Positions 11,560-22,369 of a DNA stretch of 64,000 bases are shown here, piece after piece. A program made the translations under genes and the position numbers. Numbering within the stretch: position 1 is the first letter of the stretch; every line of letters begins with the position of its first letter. Under the pieces are notes generated by a model. That model saw only the letters and a list, made by a program, of their open reading frames with translations, had not been told where the DNA came from and searched no databases. Origin of the DNA: Symbiodinium natans (taxonomy: Eukaryota > Sar > Dinophyceae > Suessiales > Symbiodiniaceae); the NCBI GenBank assembly GCA_905221605.1, contig CAJNDS010000580.1, positions 310,276 through 374,275 of the forward strand. The letters run 5' to 3'.

Positions 11560-12600
11560 TTAGGGTTTAGGGTTTAGGGTTTAGGGTTTAGGGTTTAGGG
11601 TTTAGGGTTTAGGGTTTAGGGTTTAGGGTTTAGGGTTTAGGGTTTAGGGTTTAGGTTTTAGGAGGGAATGAGGGTTTTTTCCTCCCTCAAAGGGTATATG
11701 TGAGGGAATGACGGAATACTAAGAACCAGCGGGTCCAAGGGGCCTGGGGGCCTTAAGGATTCCCAGGCAATTGAGGAGCTCAAGGGCTTTAAGAGGTTCA
11801 AGGGCTTGAAGGATTTTGTAAGGCTTGAACTATCTTGGTGCCCTGGAACTTCAAGCCCTGAACTCTAAACCCTAAACCCTAAACCGCCTCAAGACTTGAC
11901 CATAGAACGAATACCAGCCTTTGCGGATATAGTGCGTACAGTGAGCAAAAGCGCCCCCCGTAATTTCATGATATAAGCGAACAGCATGATGCTCATGATA
12001 TGAAGTAGGGTTTATATTTCTTGTACCCCCAAAAGGACACCAGGTATATACACTCACCGATATTTAGAAAGGAACCTTATATGCACTCACCAATAGCAGT
12101 AATACAAACCCTGTGTCTAGTATGGGCTTTTGCATACAGCATGCTGCCCGCAAGTCTGAAATCCCTATTCTGTGGGGCTATACTACTATGAATGCGTCAA
12201 TGTACTGAGCACAACAAGTTCGCGAGCATTTTTTAATTACTAATAGGGTCGAAAGGCCCCATTACATTGTACTGAATATATTGGTGTATTTGTGCAGGAA
12301 ATTGAGGGTCAAGGGTTTTGAGGGTTTAAGGGTTGCTTCGGGCTCGGGTTGGGGGAAGGCTGGGGGGTTAAGGGTTAAGGGTTAAGGGTTAAACCCTAAA
12401 CCCTAAACCCTAACCCCTAACCCTCAACCCTAAACCCGTTTGGGGTTTGGAGTTTGGGGTGTGGGGCCTGGTTCAGGGAGGTTGGGGCGGGTCTGAACCC
12501 TTAAACCTTAGACCCTAACCCTGGAGGACCCAAAAGAACCGATGAAGTAAGGCAGATTCCGTAGATAATACTTTGGAGGTTTCCAACGGTTTAGGGTCTA
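11560..12600. other. TTTAGGG array followed by complex DNA without a recognised gene
   Basis: A ~90 bp TTTAGGG array (11,565-11,665) is followed by unique sequence at 11,670-12,300 with no convincing reading frame, then short CCCTAAA and TTTGGGG runs. A near-palindromic GAGGGAATGAGGG...CCTCCCTC motif lies near 11,663-11,695. Confidence 0.5.
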
Positions 12601-13076
12601 GGTTTTAGGGATGGTATGTGTGTGTTTGGGTTCGGGGCTTAGGGTCTTTGATATAGGATCTAGGGCTTGGGGTTTAGGGCTAGGCGGGGCCCTCAGAATC
12701 CCCTGTAAATACCGATGTTTCCTGGGTTGCGCCCATCGCCTCATGCCCACAAATCTTTATCTAAAATCATCATGCAGTTTTTTGGCATCCGTAGACTACA
12801 CTGCTATTTGTGGGCTTTTTTGCACTACTTCGCACTTTCGACGTGTCCTAAACTAAGACCTCTCTTGCTTGCATCCACCTCTGCCCGGGCCTGAGTCCAC
12901 ATAACATGTTTCCTCGCCTGAAACAATTCTCACATCGCAGTAGTTCATGGTCACAATAGTTCATAGAAGGCAAGGCTTCCTTCTCACTGCTTCTCAAAGA
13001 CACAAGATGTTCACAAGTTTGGTCTGCGAGGTTTAATGCCACACCTGAATTCTTGCCGCAATGGATAGGCGTGCTC

Positions 13077-13574
13077 TGATAAATCAGCGATGCGACACCT
13101 GGCGGTACACGTTTATCCGCTGTCCTCGGCCAACACCTCTGTCCGAGCAGTATCCCCCGCTCCGTGGAGGACTTGGCACGAGTGCGTCCGTGTGGTGGCA
13201 TGCAAAGCATCAACACTGCCAAGTGCGATGCTTTAGTTTCCGACGGGGCTCGGGTTTACCCCTCAGTCGCCGACTCTTTAGGTGTGCCACATTTCCACCT
13301 CTCCTACGGTGCCGGGATGTGGCGAAAGATGTTTCAAAGGGCAGGAAACCTGCCATTCAAGCACATAGCGGTTCCATAGATAACTTCACGAATGCATGCC
13401 CACCATGCTCGCCAAATCGTGGCTGGCTCTCCTCCTGAGGCGAATCCCGAGTTGATGAGTCATGTATTCCAGTTCGTTTTGCGGTATCATCACGAAGGCA
13501 ACATGCTTTCATTGATGCGGCTGCTGGGAAAGTTCTTACGCGAGAGGCATTTTGCTCACCAGGACTGGTGCTGA
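13077..13574 (+). pseudogene. Decayed IS1595/ISXO2-like DDE transposase
   Basis: Three frames in succession give the features of an ISXO2-like transposase core. The first has DALVSDGARVYPSVADSLGV followed by PHFHLSYGAGMW, matching the family's D-G-x-x-x-Y block. A frameshift then gives HSGSIDNFTNAC, equivalent to the H-(T/S)-G-(S/T)-I-(E/D) block. A further shift gives NPELMSHVFQFVLRYHH, equivalent to the C-terminal NP-x-L-W-x-Y-V-x-x-x-x-W-R-H block. The frame breaks mean it is not functional as read, unless introns repair it. A 12,690-12,855 stretch with Cys residues could be the N-terminal finger, but this is weak. Assignment is from remembered family motifs, not from a search. Confidence 0.55.
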
Positions 13575-14375
13575 CGAGGTGCGTGCGGGGAGCAGAAAGG
13601 CGCCAAGTCTGCACACTAACAGCTCTGACCTAAGTCCTGCACCTCAGGTTTGCTGGCGGGGCCACAGTTTTGCTCGGGTCTGTTGTGGACCCGCCAGGGT
13701 TTAGGGATATTGCAGCTAGACAAGGATCACTAGCACTGTTGGTAACTTGTTTACATTCTCGCATTTCTCTCTCAATCCTAAACCTCAATGCGCCGAAACC
13801 TCAATTCGGCTCAGATGCCTCTCCGGCAATCGCAGGAGGACGCCTTGCCAAGAGTTCTGGTGGGTTTTTTTTGGGGGGTTCACAGCCTCAGACCTATCTG
13901 GGTCTCCGCCTAAGTCGGGTTTATTCCGTTTTGGGGCGTGTGTCGAGGCATGTCGAGGTTTGGGCTTTGGAGGCTTATAGCCTTTTTGGGACTACGCACT
14001 CCCCACATCAATGCCCTAAGCCTCAAGACCGCAACCCTAGACTCCTAACCTGAACCTCAACCCTAGAACCCTGAACCCTGAAGTATCGAAAAAAGCCGCG
14101 TAGAAGTAAGAAATAATATCAGAAATAATAGTAGTACTAGCACTAGTTGTGGTGGAAGAGTAAGAACTCGCAATTACAAGAAGAAGAAGAAGCACTAACA
14201 ATTGTAACTTAAAGTAGCATCTGAACCCAAGACCCTGCACCCTGGACCCTGAACCCCAAACCCTAAACCCTAAACCCTAAACCCTAAACCCTAAACCCTA
14301 AACCCTAAACCCTAAACCCTAAACCCTAAACCCTAAACCCTAAACCCTAAACCCTAAGCCCTGTCTTCTGTGCAG

Positions 14376-14436
14376 GGACCAACCGGGCTCCGGACTGCTC
14401 ACCAACTGCGCGGTGTGCCACTCCACTGTCACCTGC
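14376..14436 (+). CDS. Candidate internal exon with C-x2-C-H motif
   Basis: The acceptor TGTGCAG|GGA and the donor ACCTGC|GTGTTT bound one base plus 20 codons, reading DQPGSGLLTNCAVCHSTVTC. A long CCCTAAA array lies to the left and TTTAGGG to the right, the symmetric arrangement seen around other islands. The CAVCH motif recalls zinc or haem ligands, but a single exon cannot decide. Confidence 0.48.
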
Positions 14437-14526
14437 GTGTTTAGGGTTTAGGGTTTAGGGTTTAGGGTTTAGGGTTCAGGGTTTAGGGTTGGTTTAGGGT
14501 TTAGGGTTTAGGGATTAGGGTTTAGG

Positions 14527-14612
14527 GAGGGGGGGGGGAGGGGGCAGGGAGGGGGGAGGGAGGGGGAGAGGGGGGGGAGGGGAAGGCGGGGGAGGGGCGG
14601 GAGGGGGGGATA
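14527..14612 (+). repeat. Poly-purine G-rich tract
   Basis: About 85 bp of almost pure G with single A or C interruptions. It should form G-quadruplex or triplex structures and is a likely site of assembly error. Confidence 0.85.
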
Positions 14613-14633
14613 AGAACCATTCATCTTGCGCCT

Positions 14634-14880
14634 ATGCCCAAAACCCTGGCATTTACAGCGTTTTCATCCCTTTGTACAACATACTGCGCAACGATGTGGA
14701 ACAAGACACATTGTCGCAAGCGTCCATGCCTTTGGTGACCATGCCCAAAACACTGGCATTTACAGCGTTTTCATCCCTTTGTACAACATACTGCGCAAGG
14801 ATGTGGAACAAGACACGCTGTCGCAAGCGTCCATGCTTTTGGCGACCATGCCCAAAACACTGGTATTTACAGCGATTTGC
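14634..14880 (+). repeat. 107-bp tandem duplication with an exon-like unit
   Basis: The word ATGCCCAAAAC recurs at 14,634, 14,741 and 14,848, giving two full units of 107 bp plus a partial third. One unit reads YNILRKDVEQDTLSQAS in one frame, which looks coding. However, 107 is not a multiple of three, so the frame changes between units. It may be a duplicated exon with its intron edge. Confidence 0.7.
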
Positions 14881-15577
14881 GATTCTGAGTTTAATGACCT
14901 GCTGAAGAAAACGTTAAGGTTCTTGATCTTTTCACACTCACACATGAGTCATGAAGCACATAAGTATGAATCTTGTGCGAATTCCCAAGTAGCTTTCGCT
15001 GAGTTTTTAACACCTTTTTTTGTGCTGTCTTTTTACACCTGAAGGACGAATATATTGTAAAAACCAATACGCCGTGCACTTCCCCTCGACCTGAGCATGT
15101 CTGTGAGCAGCCACGGCCGTGTACGGCCGTGGACCCTGTAGTTTCTTAGGTGCTTCAAGGGGTGTTTAGGGTTTCGGGTTTTAGGGTTTTAGGGTTTTAG
15201 GGTTTTAGGGTTTTAGGGTTTTAGGGTTTTAGGGTTTTAGGGTTTTAGGGGTTTAGGGGTTTAGGGTTTTAGGGTTTTTGGGGTTTAGGGTTTTAGGGGT
15301 TTAGGGTTTTAGGGTTTTAGGATTTTAGGGTTTAGGGTTTTAGGGCTTTAGGGCTTTAGGGCTTTAGGGATTTAGGGCTTTGGGTTTAGGATTTTAGGGT
15401 CCTAGGGTTTGGGGTTTCAAGGTGTTAGAGTTTAAGGTTTAGGGTATGGGGTGTAGGGTTTAGGGGTTTAAGGCTTCGGCATACTTGGGGTAGGGGTATT
15501 TGGAACTAGCGGCTTGTCAGCAAGAGGTACAGTAAAACCACTTCGACAAATGCCCCTCCGACATCATCTTTCGTCAG

Positions 15578-15679
15578 GCTGAAGACTCAAGCCAGACTTC
15601 GTGCCAGCATTGTGGCCGACCAGAGAAGCAACCAGTGTCCTGGTTGAAACGCAAACACGAGCTGACCTTCCGGCCTTAG
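15578..15679 (+). CDS. Candidate terminal exon with CxxC motif
   Basis: The acceptor TTTCGTCAG|GCT is followed by 33 codons and TAG. The peptide starts AEDSSQTSCQHCGRPEK and ends WLKRKHELTFRP. A CxxC pair followed by a basic tail suggests a nucleic-acid-binding or metal-binding C-terminus. It lies between TTTTAGGG-type arrays (left) and CCCTAAA arrays (right). Confidence 0.48.
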   Translation, partial: AEDSSQTSCQHCGRPEKQPVSWLKRKHELTFRP

Positions 15680-16346
15680 CCCCTGTTCTAACCCTAAACC
15701 CTAAACCCTCAACCCTAAACCCTTAACCCTAAACCCTAAACCCCAAACCCTAAACCCGCCAAAAAGCCTCTGACCCAAGAAGGTAATGCATGTTTCCAAA
15801 AGCATGGCCCACACCTTGCTTTTAGGGAGCTTTGGGTTGAGGGAGTCTAGGGTTTAGGGAGTTTCGGGTTGAGGGAGCTTAGGGATGTTTGGGGACTTGA
15901 GGGTCTCAGGGTACAGGGTCGAGAGTTTTTAGGATCTGGGGCTTAGGCTTTGAGGTTTGGGGTTTGGGGTTTGGGGTTTGGGGTTTGCAGCTTGTCCCCA
16001 AATCCCCTAAACCGTAACCCCTCAACCGCCTACGTACCCTAAGTTTGCTTGATATGGCCCTAATTGGGGGGTTTACGAAAGTAAACCCTAAACCCTAAAC
16101 CCTAAGCCCTAAACCCTAAACCCCCAACACAGACCCCCCAAAGAGGAGGCTTCCCTTGTAACCTATAATAAGGACCCCAATACGGTGCCCCGAACTTCGG
16201 AAACCCCCAGTTCATCCAGTTCATGGGAACCGAGCACCCTAAACCCTAAACCCTAAACCCTGAACCCTGAACCCTAAACCCTGAACCCTAAACCCTGAAC
16301 TCTAAACCCTGAACCCTAAACCCTGAAGAAGTGCCCAGAAGAGAAC

Positions 16347-16401
16347 CCCAAAGAAGTGCCCAGAAGAGGAACCAGGCCTCGTCAAACTCGCGCATGAGCT
16401 C
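16347..16401 (-). CDS. Candidate internal exon with hydrophobic segment
   Basis: On the minus strand, the acceptor CGATTGCAG|GAG is followed by ELMREFDEAWFLFWALLW and the donor TGGG|GTTC. The second half is strongly hydrophobic and aromatic. An island at about 21,950-22,025 (minus) contains a similar AWFLLTLLVAC stretch, so the two might be related or in the same gene. Confidence 0.4.
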
Positions 16402-16710
16402 CTGCAATCGTAGTGCCACGTGTACCCGAAACCCTCAACCCTAAACCCCCTAAACCCTCTAAACCCTAAACCCTAAACCCTAAACCCTGAACCCTAAACC
16501 CTAAACCCTAAACCGCATAAAGCCTACAGCTTGCCCAGGAACCATTGCGCGCAAAACCCGAAGGCCTCTCCCAAAACGGTGCCCAGGGAACCCAAACCTC
16601 CCTTACTTGAGGAGTACTTCTCCATGCTCAGGGTTTAGGGCTTCAGGTTTCAGGGTTTAGGGTTTCAGGGTTTAGGGTTTCAGGGTTTAGGGTTAGGGTT
16701 TAGGGTTCAG

Positions 16711-16793
16711 AGCGCTTCTTGTATGGGCAAGTGTACTCAAGTAGCCTTCTGGCGATGCGGCAAGGTCTCCCGAGGCTCCGGACCCCCGAAACC
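16711..16793 (+). CDS. Candidate internal exon, cysteine-containing
   Basis: The acceptor GGGTTCAG|AGC and the strong donor AAACC|GTAAGC bound 27 codons plus two bases. They read SASCMGKCTQVAFWRCGKVS then RGSGPPKP. A smaller in-frame piece follows 17 nt later, too close for a normal intron. Confidence 0.45.
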
Positions 16794-17852
16794 GTAAGCC
16801 CTACTTGCAGGTTCATGCGTATCGTTCTAAGTAAGGCAGCTGTATGCATCAAATGTTTAAACACCAGCTTGGGGTACTTTTACACAGGAGGCCACTACCC
16901 TCTCAGCTAAGGCATATACCTGAACCCATAACCAGGATCCCTATATAGTTGAATGAATCTTCCTTAGCGAAGTGGTACTGGGCTCTGCTATATTATATTT
17001 AGCTCAAGAAAGATCATCCTCGTTATACAAGCCCTCCGATAAGTTGCTTTCATTTTGTTGTGTTGTTCTTGTTTGGGGGGGGGGGAGGGGAGGGCAGCTT
17101 ATAACCAGGATTATAGTCTTTTTGGGGGTGTATGCAGGCATACCCCTGAGCCCTAAACCCAATTTTTGGGTTTAGCGTTTAGGGTTTGCGGTTCCGGGTT
17201 TGGGGTTTTGGGTTTGGGATGTAGGGTTTAGGGTTTACCAAGTAAACCCTAGTCCACCCTCTGCGCTGCCGACCTCATCGGAGCTGGGAGAATGGCCCAT
17301 GGCGGGAGGAATCTCGGTCGAAAGCTGAAGGTTTCGAGTTGTTTAGGGGTTAGGGTTTAGGGTTGAGGGTTTAGGGTTTAGGGTTTGGGGTTTGGGGTTT
17401 GGGGTCCAGGGTTTAGGGTTTAGGGTTTGGGGTTTAGGGAACTAAATAAATCACGAAACAGGTAGCTTGCATCCTTGTCTTTACCCTTGAAGGGATTGTC
17501 TAGGGAAACCCTTGATTCCCTACTCGTATGTCCGGGCGCAGGGATGTTCAAAAGACAATCAAGGGACTACAGGCGGGACCTTTATAAGGGTTCTCTACGG
17601 GTTATTAAGGGGCTATTGAGGGGCTACTTAGGTATATAGGGACTATATAAGATATTAAGGGGTCAGGAAGGGAAATACGATTAAGGGTCCCTTCTAGGGG
17701 GTCCCTCCTTCTACCCCTCAAGATAAGTTCTTCAAGGCCCAGGATTGAGAGACATCTTCTGCGCAGGGGCTTCGGGGGAAGCTTAGGGGCTAGGGTTTGG
17801 GGTTTAGGGTTCAGCGTTTAGGGTTTAGGGTTTAGGGTGTCGGACTTGAAGG

Positions 17853-18130
17853 TGTGTGTTTTTTAATATTGATGGTACACATATTGATGGTGATAAATTA
17901 CGTTTTAAAAATATAAAACTTAAACTCATAAAAAATGTACCAAATAATAGTAACATCCAACCAATTCTGAATATATAAAACAATAATTTTGGTTGTGAAT
18001 AATTATTATATGGTGATTTATATTGATAAACAAATGACATACTAAAATAATGAACATAAAAAGAATATTGTGAAAACCACTTTGAAAATTAAAAAATAAT
18101 GATAAACAATAATGATTGCTCATATTACAT
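17853..18130. other. Sharply AT-rich segment, possible foreign or organelle-derived insert
   Basis: About 280 bp with far higher A+T than anything within several kb, and with clean edges. On the plus strand the first part reads DGTHIDGDKLRFKNIKLKL with AT-rich codon choice before stops appear. It could be a nuclear copy of organelle DNA or a fragment from an AT-rich organism; the sequence alone does not decide. Confidence 0.5.
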
Positions 18131-18309
18131 TCCCCAAATCAAAACCCCCTTGCTCATGGTGGCTCACCGTGCGCACCCGCTATCATTTTATGGCGGATAA
18201 CCCTTTTTCTTCAAAACAATATATTCAGCCCTATCTTTTTTGATTCTACCGTTTTAGAGTCAGACGTCCAATTCTCCAAAGGCAGGTGATTGCCATGCCT
18301 CACGTGACA

Positions 18310-18600
18310 GTTCCAGAACTCTGAACCCAAACTCGGACTCAAAACTCTGACCCGGGACTCTAGCTCCTGACTTTAACCTCTGACCTCAATCTCCGACCTC
18401 AGACGCCAAACTCTGACCTCAAACTCTGACCTCAGACTCCAAACTCTGACCCCTAATCTCCGAAACGCTGACCACAAACTCTGACCTCAAACTCCGACCT
18501 CAGACTTCGACCTCAGACTCCAAATCTGTGACCTCAAACCCTGACTCCGGACACTGACCCCAAACTCTGACCGCAAACTCTGACATCAGAGTTTGCAACC
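18310..18600 (+). repeat. Minisatellite of CTCTGACCTCAAA-type units
   Basis: About twenty degenerate units of roughly 13-15 bp (ACTCTGACCTCAA, ACTCCGACCTCAG and similar). Unrelated to the telomere heptamer. Confidence 0.85.
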
Positions 18601-18879
18601 TTGACGTCCAAGTTGCTCCTCTCCCAGGGTTTGGGGTTACCCAGTATTAATAGCGAGGTCCCGTTAAGAGAAAGTTGATGTCTACGTGAAAGATGACATT
18701 AACGTTAAGTTGCTGCGCTGAGTCGTGTATACTCCTCAGCGTTTTCCGGCTTTGCTGGCGCAAAGCCGGGTTTAGGGTTTAGGGTTTAGGGTAAAGGAGA
18801 GGTTTAGGGCCTCTTGGGTCGGCGGCCTGAGCCGGAGGCTCCTAAGTTTAGGTTTTAGGGTTTAGGGTTTAGGGTTTAG

Positions 18880-18953
18880 CCTCAAGAAGCCCCAAACTAA
18901 GGAGGCGGCGGGGGCACGGCCATGCCGCTGCAAAACCCTGGCATGCGACTTGG
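18880..18953 (+). CDS. Candidate internal exon, Lys/Cys-rich
   Basis: The array supplies the acceptor (GTTTAG|CCT), and GACTTGG|GTTT is the donor. One base plus 24 codons read LKKPQTKEAAGARPCRCKTL then ACDLG. The phase is 2 in and 1 out. No family recognised. Confidence 0.42.
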
Positions 18954-18991
18954 GTTTGGGGTTTAGGGTTTAGGGTTTAGGGTTTGGGTTT

Positions 18992-19155
18992 AGGGCTTAG
19001 GGCTTAGGGCTTAGGGCTTAGGGCTTAGGGCTTAGGGCTTAGGGCTTAGGGCTTAGGGCTTAGGGCTTAGGGCTTAGGGCTTAGGGCTTAGGGCTTAGGG
19101 CTTAGGGCTTAGGGCTTAGGGCTTAGGGCTTAGGGCTTAGGGCTTAGGGCTTTAG
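18992..19155 (+). repeat. TTAGGGC variant array
   Basis: About 22 nearly perfect TTAGGGC (equivalently GGGCTTA) heptamers, a homogenised variant different from the TTTAGGG that surrounds it. Shorter runs of the same variant occur at 8,276-8,370. Confidence 0.9.
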
Positions 19156-19705
19156 GGCTTAGGGGGCTTAGGGCTTTAGGGCTTAGGGCGTTAGGGTTAG
19201 GGTTTAGGGTTTAGGGCTTAGGGTTGAGGGTTTTTAGGGTTTAGGGTTTAGGGTGTAGGGTGTAGGTTTTAGGGTTCTTAGGTTTCAGGGTTCAGGTTCA
19301 GGGTTCAGGGTTTAGGGTTAGGGTTTAGGGTTTAGGGTTTAGGGTTTACGGTTTAGGGTTTAGGTTTAGGGTTTAGGGTTTAGGGTTCAGGGTTTAGGGT
19401 TTAGGGTTTAGGGTTTAGGGCTAGGGTTGAGGGTCTTTAGGGTTTAGGGCTGAGGGTTTTAGGGTTTTAGGGTTCAGGGGTTCGGGTTGAATCTACGCAC
19501 TACATCCCTAAACCCTAAACCCTAAACCCTAGACCTTAAACCTTAAACCCTAAACCCTAAACGCTAAATCCTAAACCCTAAACCCTAAACCTTGATCCCT
19601 AAGCCCTGACCCTAAACCCTAAACCCTAAAGCTTGCCAGAGGGGTGTGGGTTTAGGGCCTAGGGTTTGGGGAGCCTAGTGCCATCACGGTTGCACGTGAT
19701 GGCAC

Positions 19706-19748
19706 CTGTAAAGTTCGGTACCAGCGCCGCAGATTCGGGCAAGTAGCC
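19706..19748 (-). CDS. Candidate internal exon, unknown protein
   Basis: On the minus strand, the acceptor GTTTTAG|GGC and the donor TTTACAG|GTGCC bound 14 codons plus one base (GYLPESAALVPNFT). It is phase-compatible with the 19,878-19,949 exon upstream. The donor side abuts an 11-bp perfect inverted repeat, GTGCCATCACG...CACGTGATGGCAC (19,679-19,704). Confidence 0.42.
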
Positions 19749-19877
19749 CTAAAACACCAAACCCTGACACCCTAAACCCTAGAGACTAGAAAGCCTAAAC
19801 CCTAAACGATGAACCCCAAAGCCTAAACCCTAAACCCTAAACCCTAAACCCCAAACCCTAAACCCTAAAACCTAAAC

Positions 19878-19949
19878 CGCTTCGAAGGGCCTGATGCCGA
19901 GAATGGTGGGGTCGGGCTTCTTGCTCTCTTCCTCAATGACCGTCAGGAC
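19878..19949 (-). CDS. Candidate internal exon (24 codons), unknown protein
   Basis: On the minus strand, the acceptor CCCATCAG|GTC and the donor GAAGCG|GTTTAG bound exactly 24 codons in phase 0 to 0. They read VLTVIEEESKKPDPTILGIR then PFEA. The donor GT is the first dinucleotide of the telomere-type array itself. The peptide is highly protein-like; I do not recognise the family. Confidence 0.5.
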
Positions 19950-20754
19950 CTGATGGGTTGCACATGGAGCCACGTCTGGGGTCTAGGGTTTGGGGTTTAG
20001 GGTTTAGTAGGGTTTAGGGTTTCGGGTTTAGGGTTTAGGGTCTCGGGTTTGGGGTTTGGGGTTTAGGGTTTAGGGTTTAGGGTTTAGGGTTTAGGGTTTA
20101 GGGTTTAGGGTTTAGGGTTTAGGGTTTAGGGTTTAGGGCAATGTAGGGTTTAGGTTTTAAGGCCTGAGTTGGCCCTGACAGGTTGTTGTCCTCAGCGCCA
20201 CATACGGACCCTGACTGAGACCGTGAAGGAGCCAAAGCAGCCCCAAATCGCAAGCCACTGAACAACCTCCACCCTAAACCCTAAACCCTAAACCCTAAAC
20301 CCTAAACCCTAAACCCTAAACCCTAAACCCAAACCCCGAACCCTAAACCCTAAACCCTAGCCATCCTCCCCGAAACCCCCAAAAGCCTTAAACCCCAAGC
20401 CTCAAGCCCTAAACCCTGGCATGATTCCTAACTTGGCGGCACTTAGGAGGGTAGTAAAAAATTTAAACTTCTAGCTGCCTTGTTAAAAACCCAGTAAACC
20501 CAAAAAAGCTCAGGATCTAAAGTTACAGTAAAAGCACCACAAAGTAACTTTCTCACAGAGCGGCCCCGTTGCCGGGCTTTAGGGTTGAGGGTATAGGGTT
20601 TAGGGCTTGTTTAGGGTGGATGGAAAATGGAGGGTTTACGAAAAAATAGGGGACCCCCTTAAAAGAGCCCCAAAAAGCAGGATTCCCCTTATAGTAAGGA
20701 CCCAGCCAAATAAGGTAGCCCTGATTTCGGAAACGCCCAAATAGAATATTATGA

Positions 20755-20778
20755 GGGGGGGGGGGGGGGGGGGGGGGT
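20755..20778 (+). repeat. Poly-G homopolymer (over 20 G)
   Basis: A run of more than 20 consecutive G beside a dispersed-repeat-like block (20,638-20,745) that shares the order of words with 16,070-16,210. The length is likely uncertain in the assembly. Confidence 0.9.
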
Positions 20779-21369
20779 TCTGAGGGCTTTGGGTTTCAAG
20801 CCTAAGGGTTGAGGGTATACAATATGGGCATTTCCCAAAAATGGGCGTACCCCTTTCAAACACCACATAGAAAAGCCCCCTTTACAACAAGACTTCTTTT
20901 CGACTTCAAGGGATGAGGTTCCTAAACCCTTAGAACCTGAAAAGTTACAACAACAATCTAACTGGACAAACACCTAAACCCTATAAGCCTTCAAAGACCA
21001 AGAAGCCCAAAATCCCAACACCCTAAACATCTTGTTTCCCCAATTGACTGCACCTAAACCTTCGCGACAAAATGACGCAAGCACCCTCAACCCTGAACCC
21101 TGAACCCTAAACCCAAAATCCGACAAAGGCAACCCCACAAAAAAACTCGATGGAGGGGCCTTGAGAATTAGAATAGGGTTTTGGGGGTTATTCCAGTCGA
21201 ATGCAAATAGGGGCTATAAGGGCATACAAGTAGAAACTATCCCGACCCCTACAGTACGTCTTGCCCGCCACCCTAAACCCTGAAACCCTAAACCCTAAAC
21301 CCTAAACCCTAAACCCTAAACCCTAAACCCTAAACCCTAAACCCTAAACTCTAGGCTGGGCCCCCCCAC

Positions 21370-21449
21370 TTTTGGCTTCTCGCGCTCGGTATCGGCGGCA
21401 TCCACCCTCAGCGAGGGTGCTGGTGGGCTCAGGCGTCGGCGTGCAGTCT
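21370..21449 (-). CDS. Candidate internal exon, unknown protein
   Basis: On the minus strand, the acceptor GAGCCGCAG|AG and the donor CCAAAA|GTGGGG bound two bases plus 26 codons. The peptide runs TARRRLSPPAPSLRV then DAADTEREKPK and ends in phase 0, compatible with the phase-0 start of 19,878-19,949. An island at 20,170-20,270 could lie between them, but its strand is ambiguous. Confidence 0.4.
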
Positions 21450-22369
21450 CTGCGGCTCAGGGCATAGGGTTTACGTGTTTAGGGCTTGGGGTTCACCCTA
21501 AACCCTAAACCCTAAACCCCAAACCCCAAACGCTAAACCCTAAACCCTAAACCCTAAACCCTAAACCCTGAAGCTTAAACCCTTTACCCTAAACCCTAAA
21601 CCCTAAACCCTAAACCCTAAACCCTAAACCCTAAACCCTAAACCCTAAACCCTCACGGGCTTCCCTGCTTAAAAGAGGAACCGACATTACATGGGTTACT
21701 TTGGGAACATTAAGGTTTAGAGATTGTGGCTGAAAAATTTTGAGACTCCAGTCTAGGGGTTGTACCTTGGCTTGAACCCCTAAGGTTGCACCCGCTTTTT
21801 TTGAAGGTCCTTAAGGTAGTATAAGGGCAATAAAGTTTGGGGTTTAGGGTTCGGGGTTGAGGGTTTAGGGTTTGGGGTTTAGGGTTTAGGGTTTAGGGTT
21901 TGGGGTTTATATAGGGTTTAGGGTTCGGGTTGAGCGCCCGCCACCCTCCCCAAAGAAGAGGCCCGGGCTCGTCCGTCGCCGAGCAGGCGACCAGGAGAGT
22001 CAGCAGGAACCATGCCTCACTCCCACCCTAATAAACCCGAAACCCTAAACCCGAACCCCGAAACCCTAAACCCGAAACCCTAAACCCTTAACCCTTAACA
22101 CCCGAAACAAGGCTTTGCGGCTCTTTGGTGGTTGAAGGTACCTTAAACAACCCAAAACCGTCAACCCTAAACCCTAATCCCTAATCCCTAAAGTCATGGG
22201 CGATTTAGGGATTAGGGTTCGGGATACACCTACCCCTACTTCCACAAAAGTTCCCCCCTCGGGGCCAGTGAAGGGGTTCGCTAGCAGCGCGAAACCCTCA
22301 ACCCCCCCAAACCCTATACCCTAAACCCTAAATTCTCCCTCTTACCTATATACATAAACCTTACACTCT

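Larger units (their letters stand above)
17400..18780. other. Complex intergenic block: repeats, AT-rich insert, minisatellite
   Basis: Contains a dispersed-repeat-like block (17,480-17,730, words such as GGGCTATTGAGGGGCTACTT), the AT-rich segment at 17,853-18,130 and the CTCTGACCTCAAA minisatellite at 18,310-18,600, both listed separately. No gene is assigned. Confidence 0.6.
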
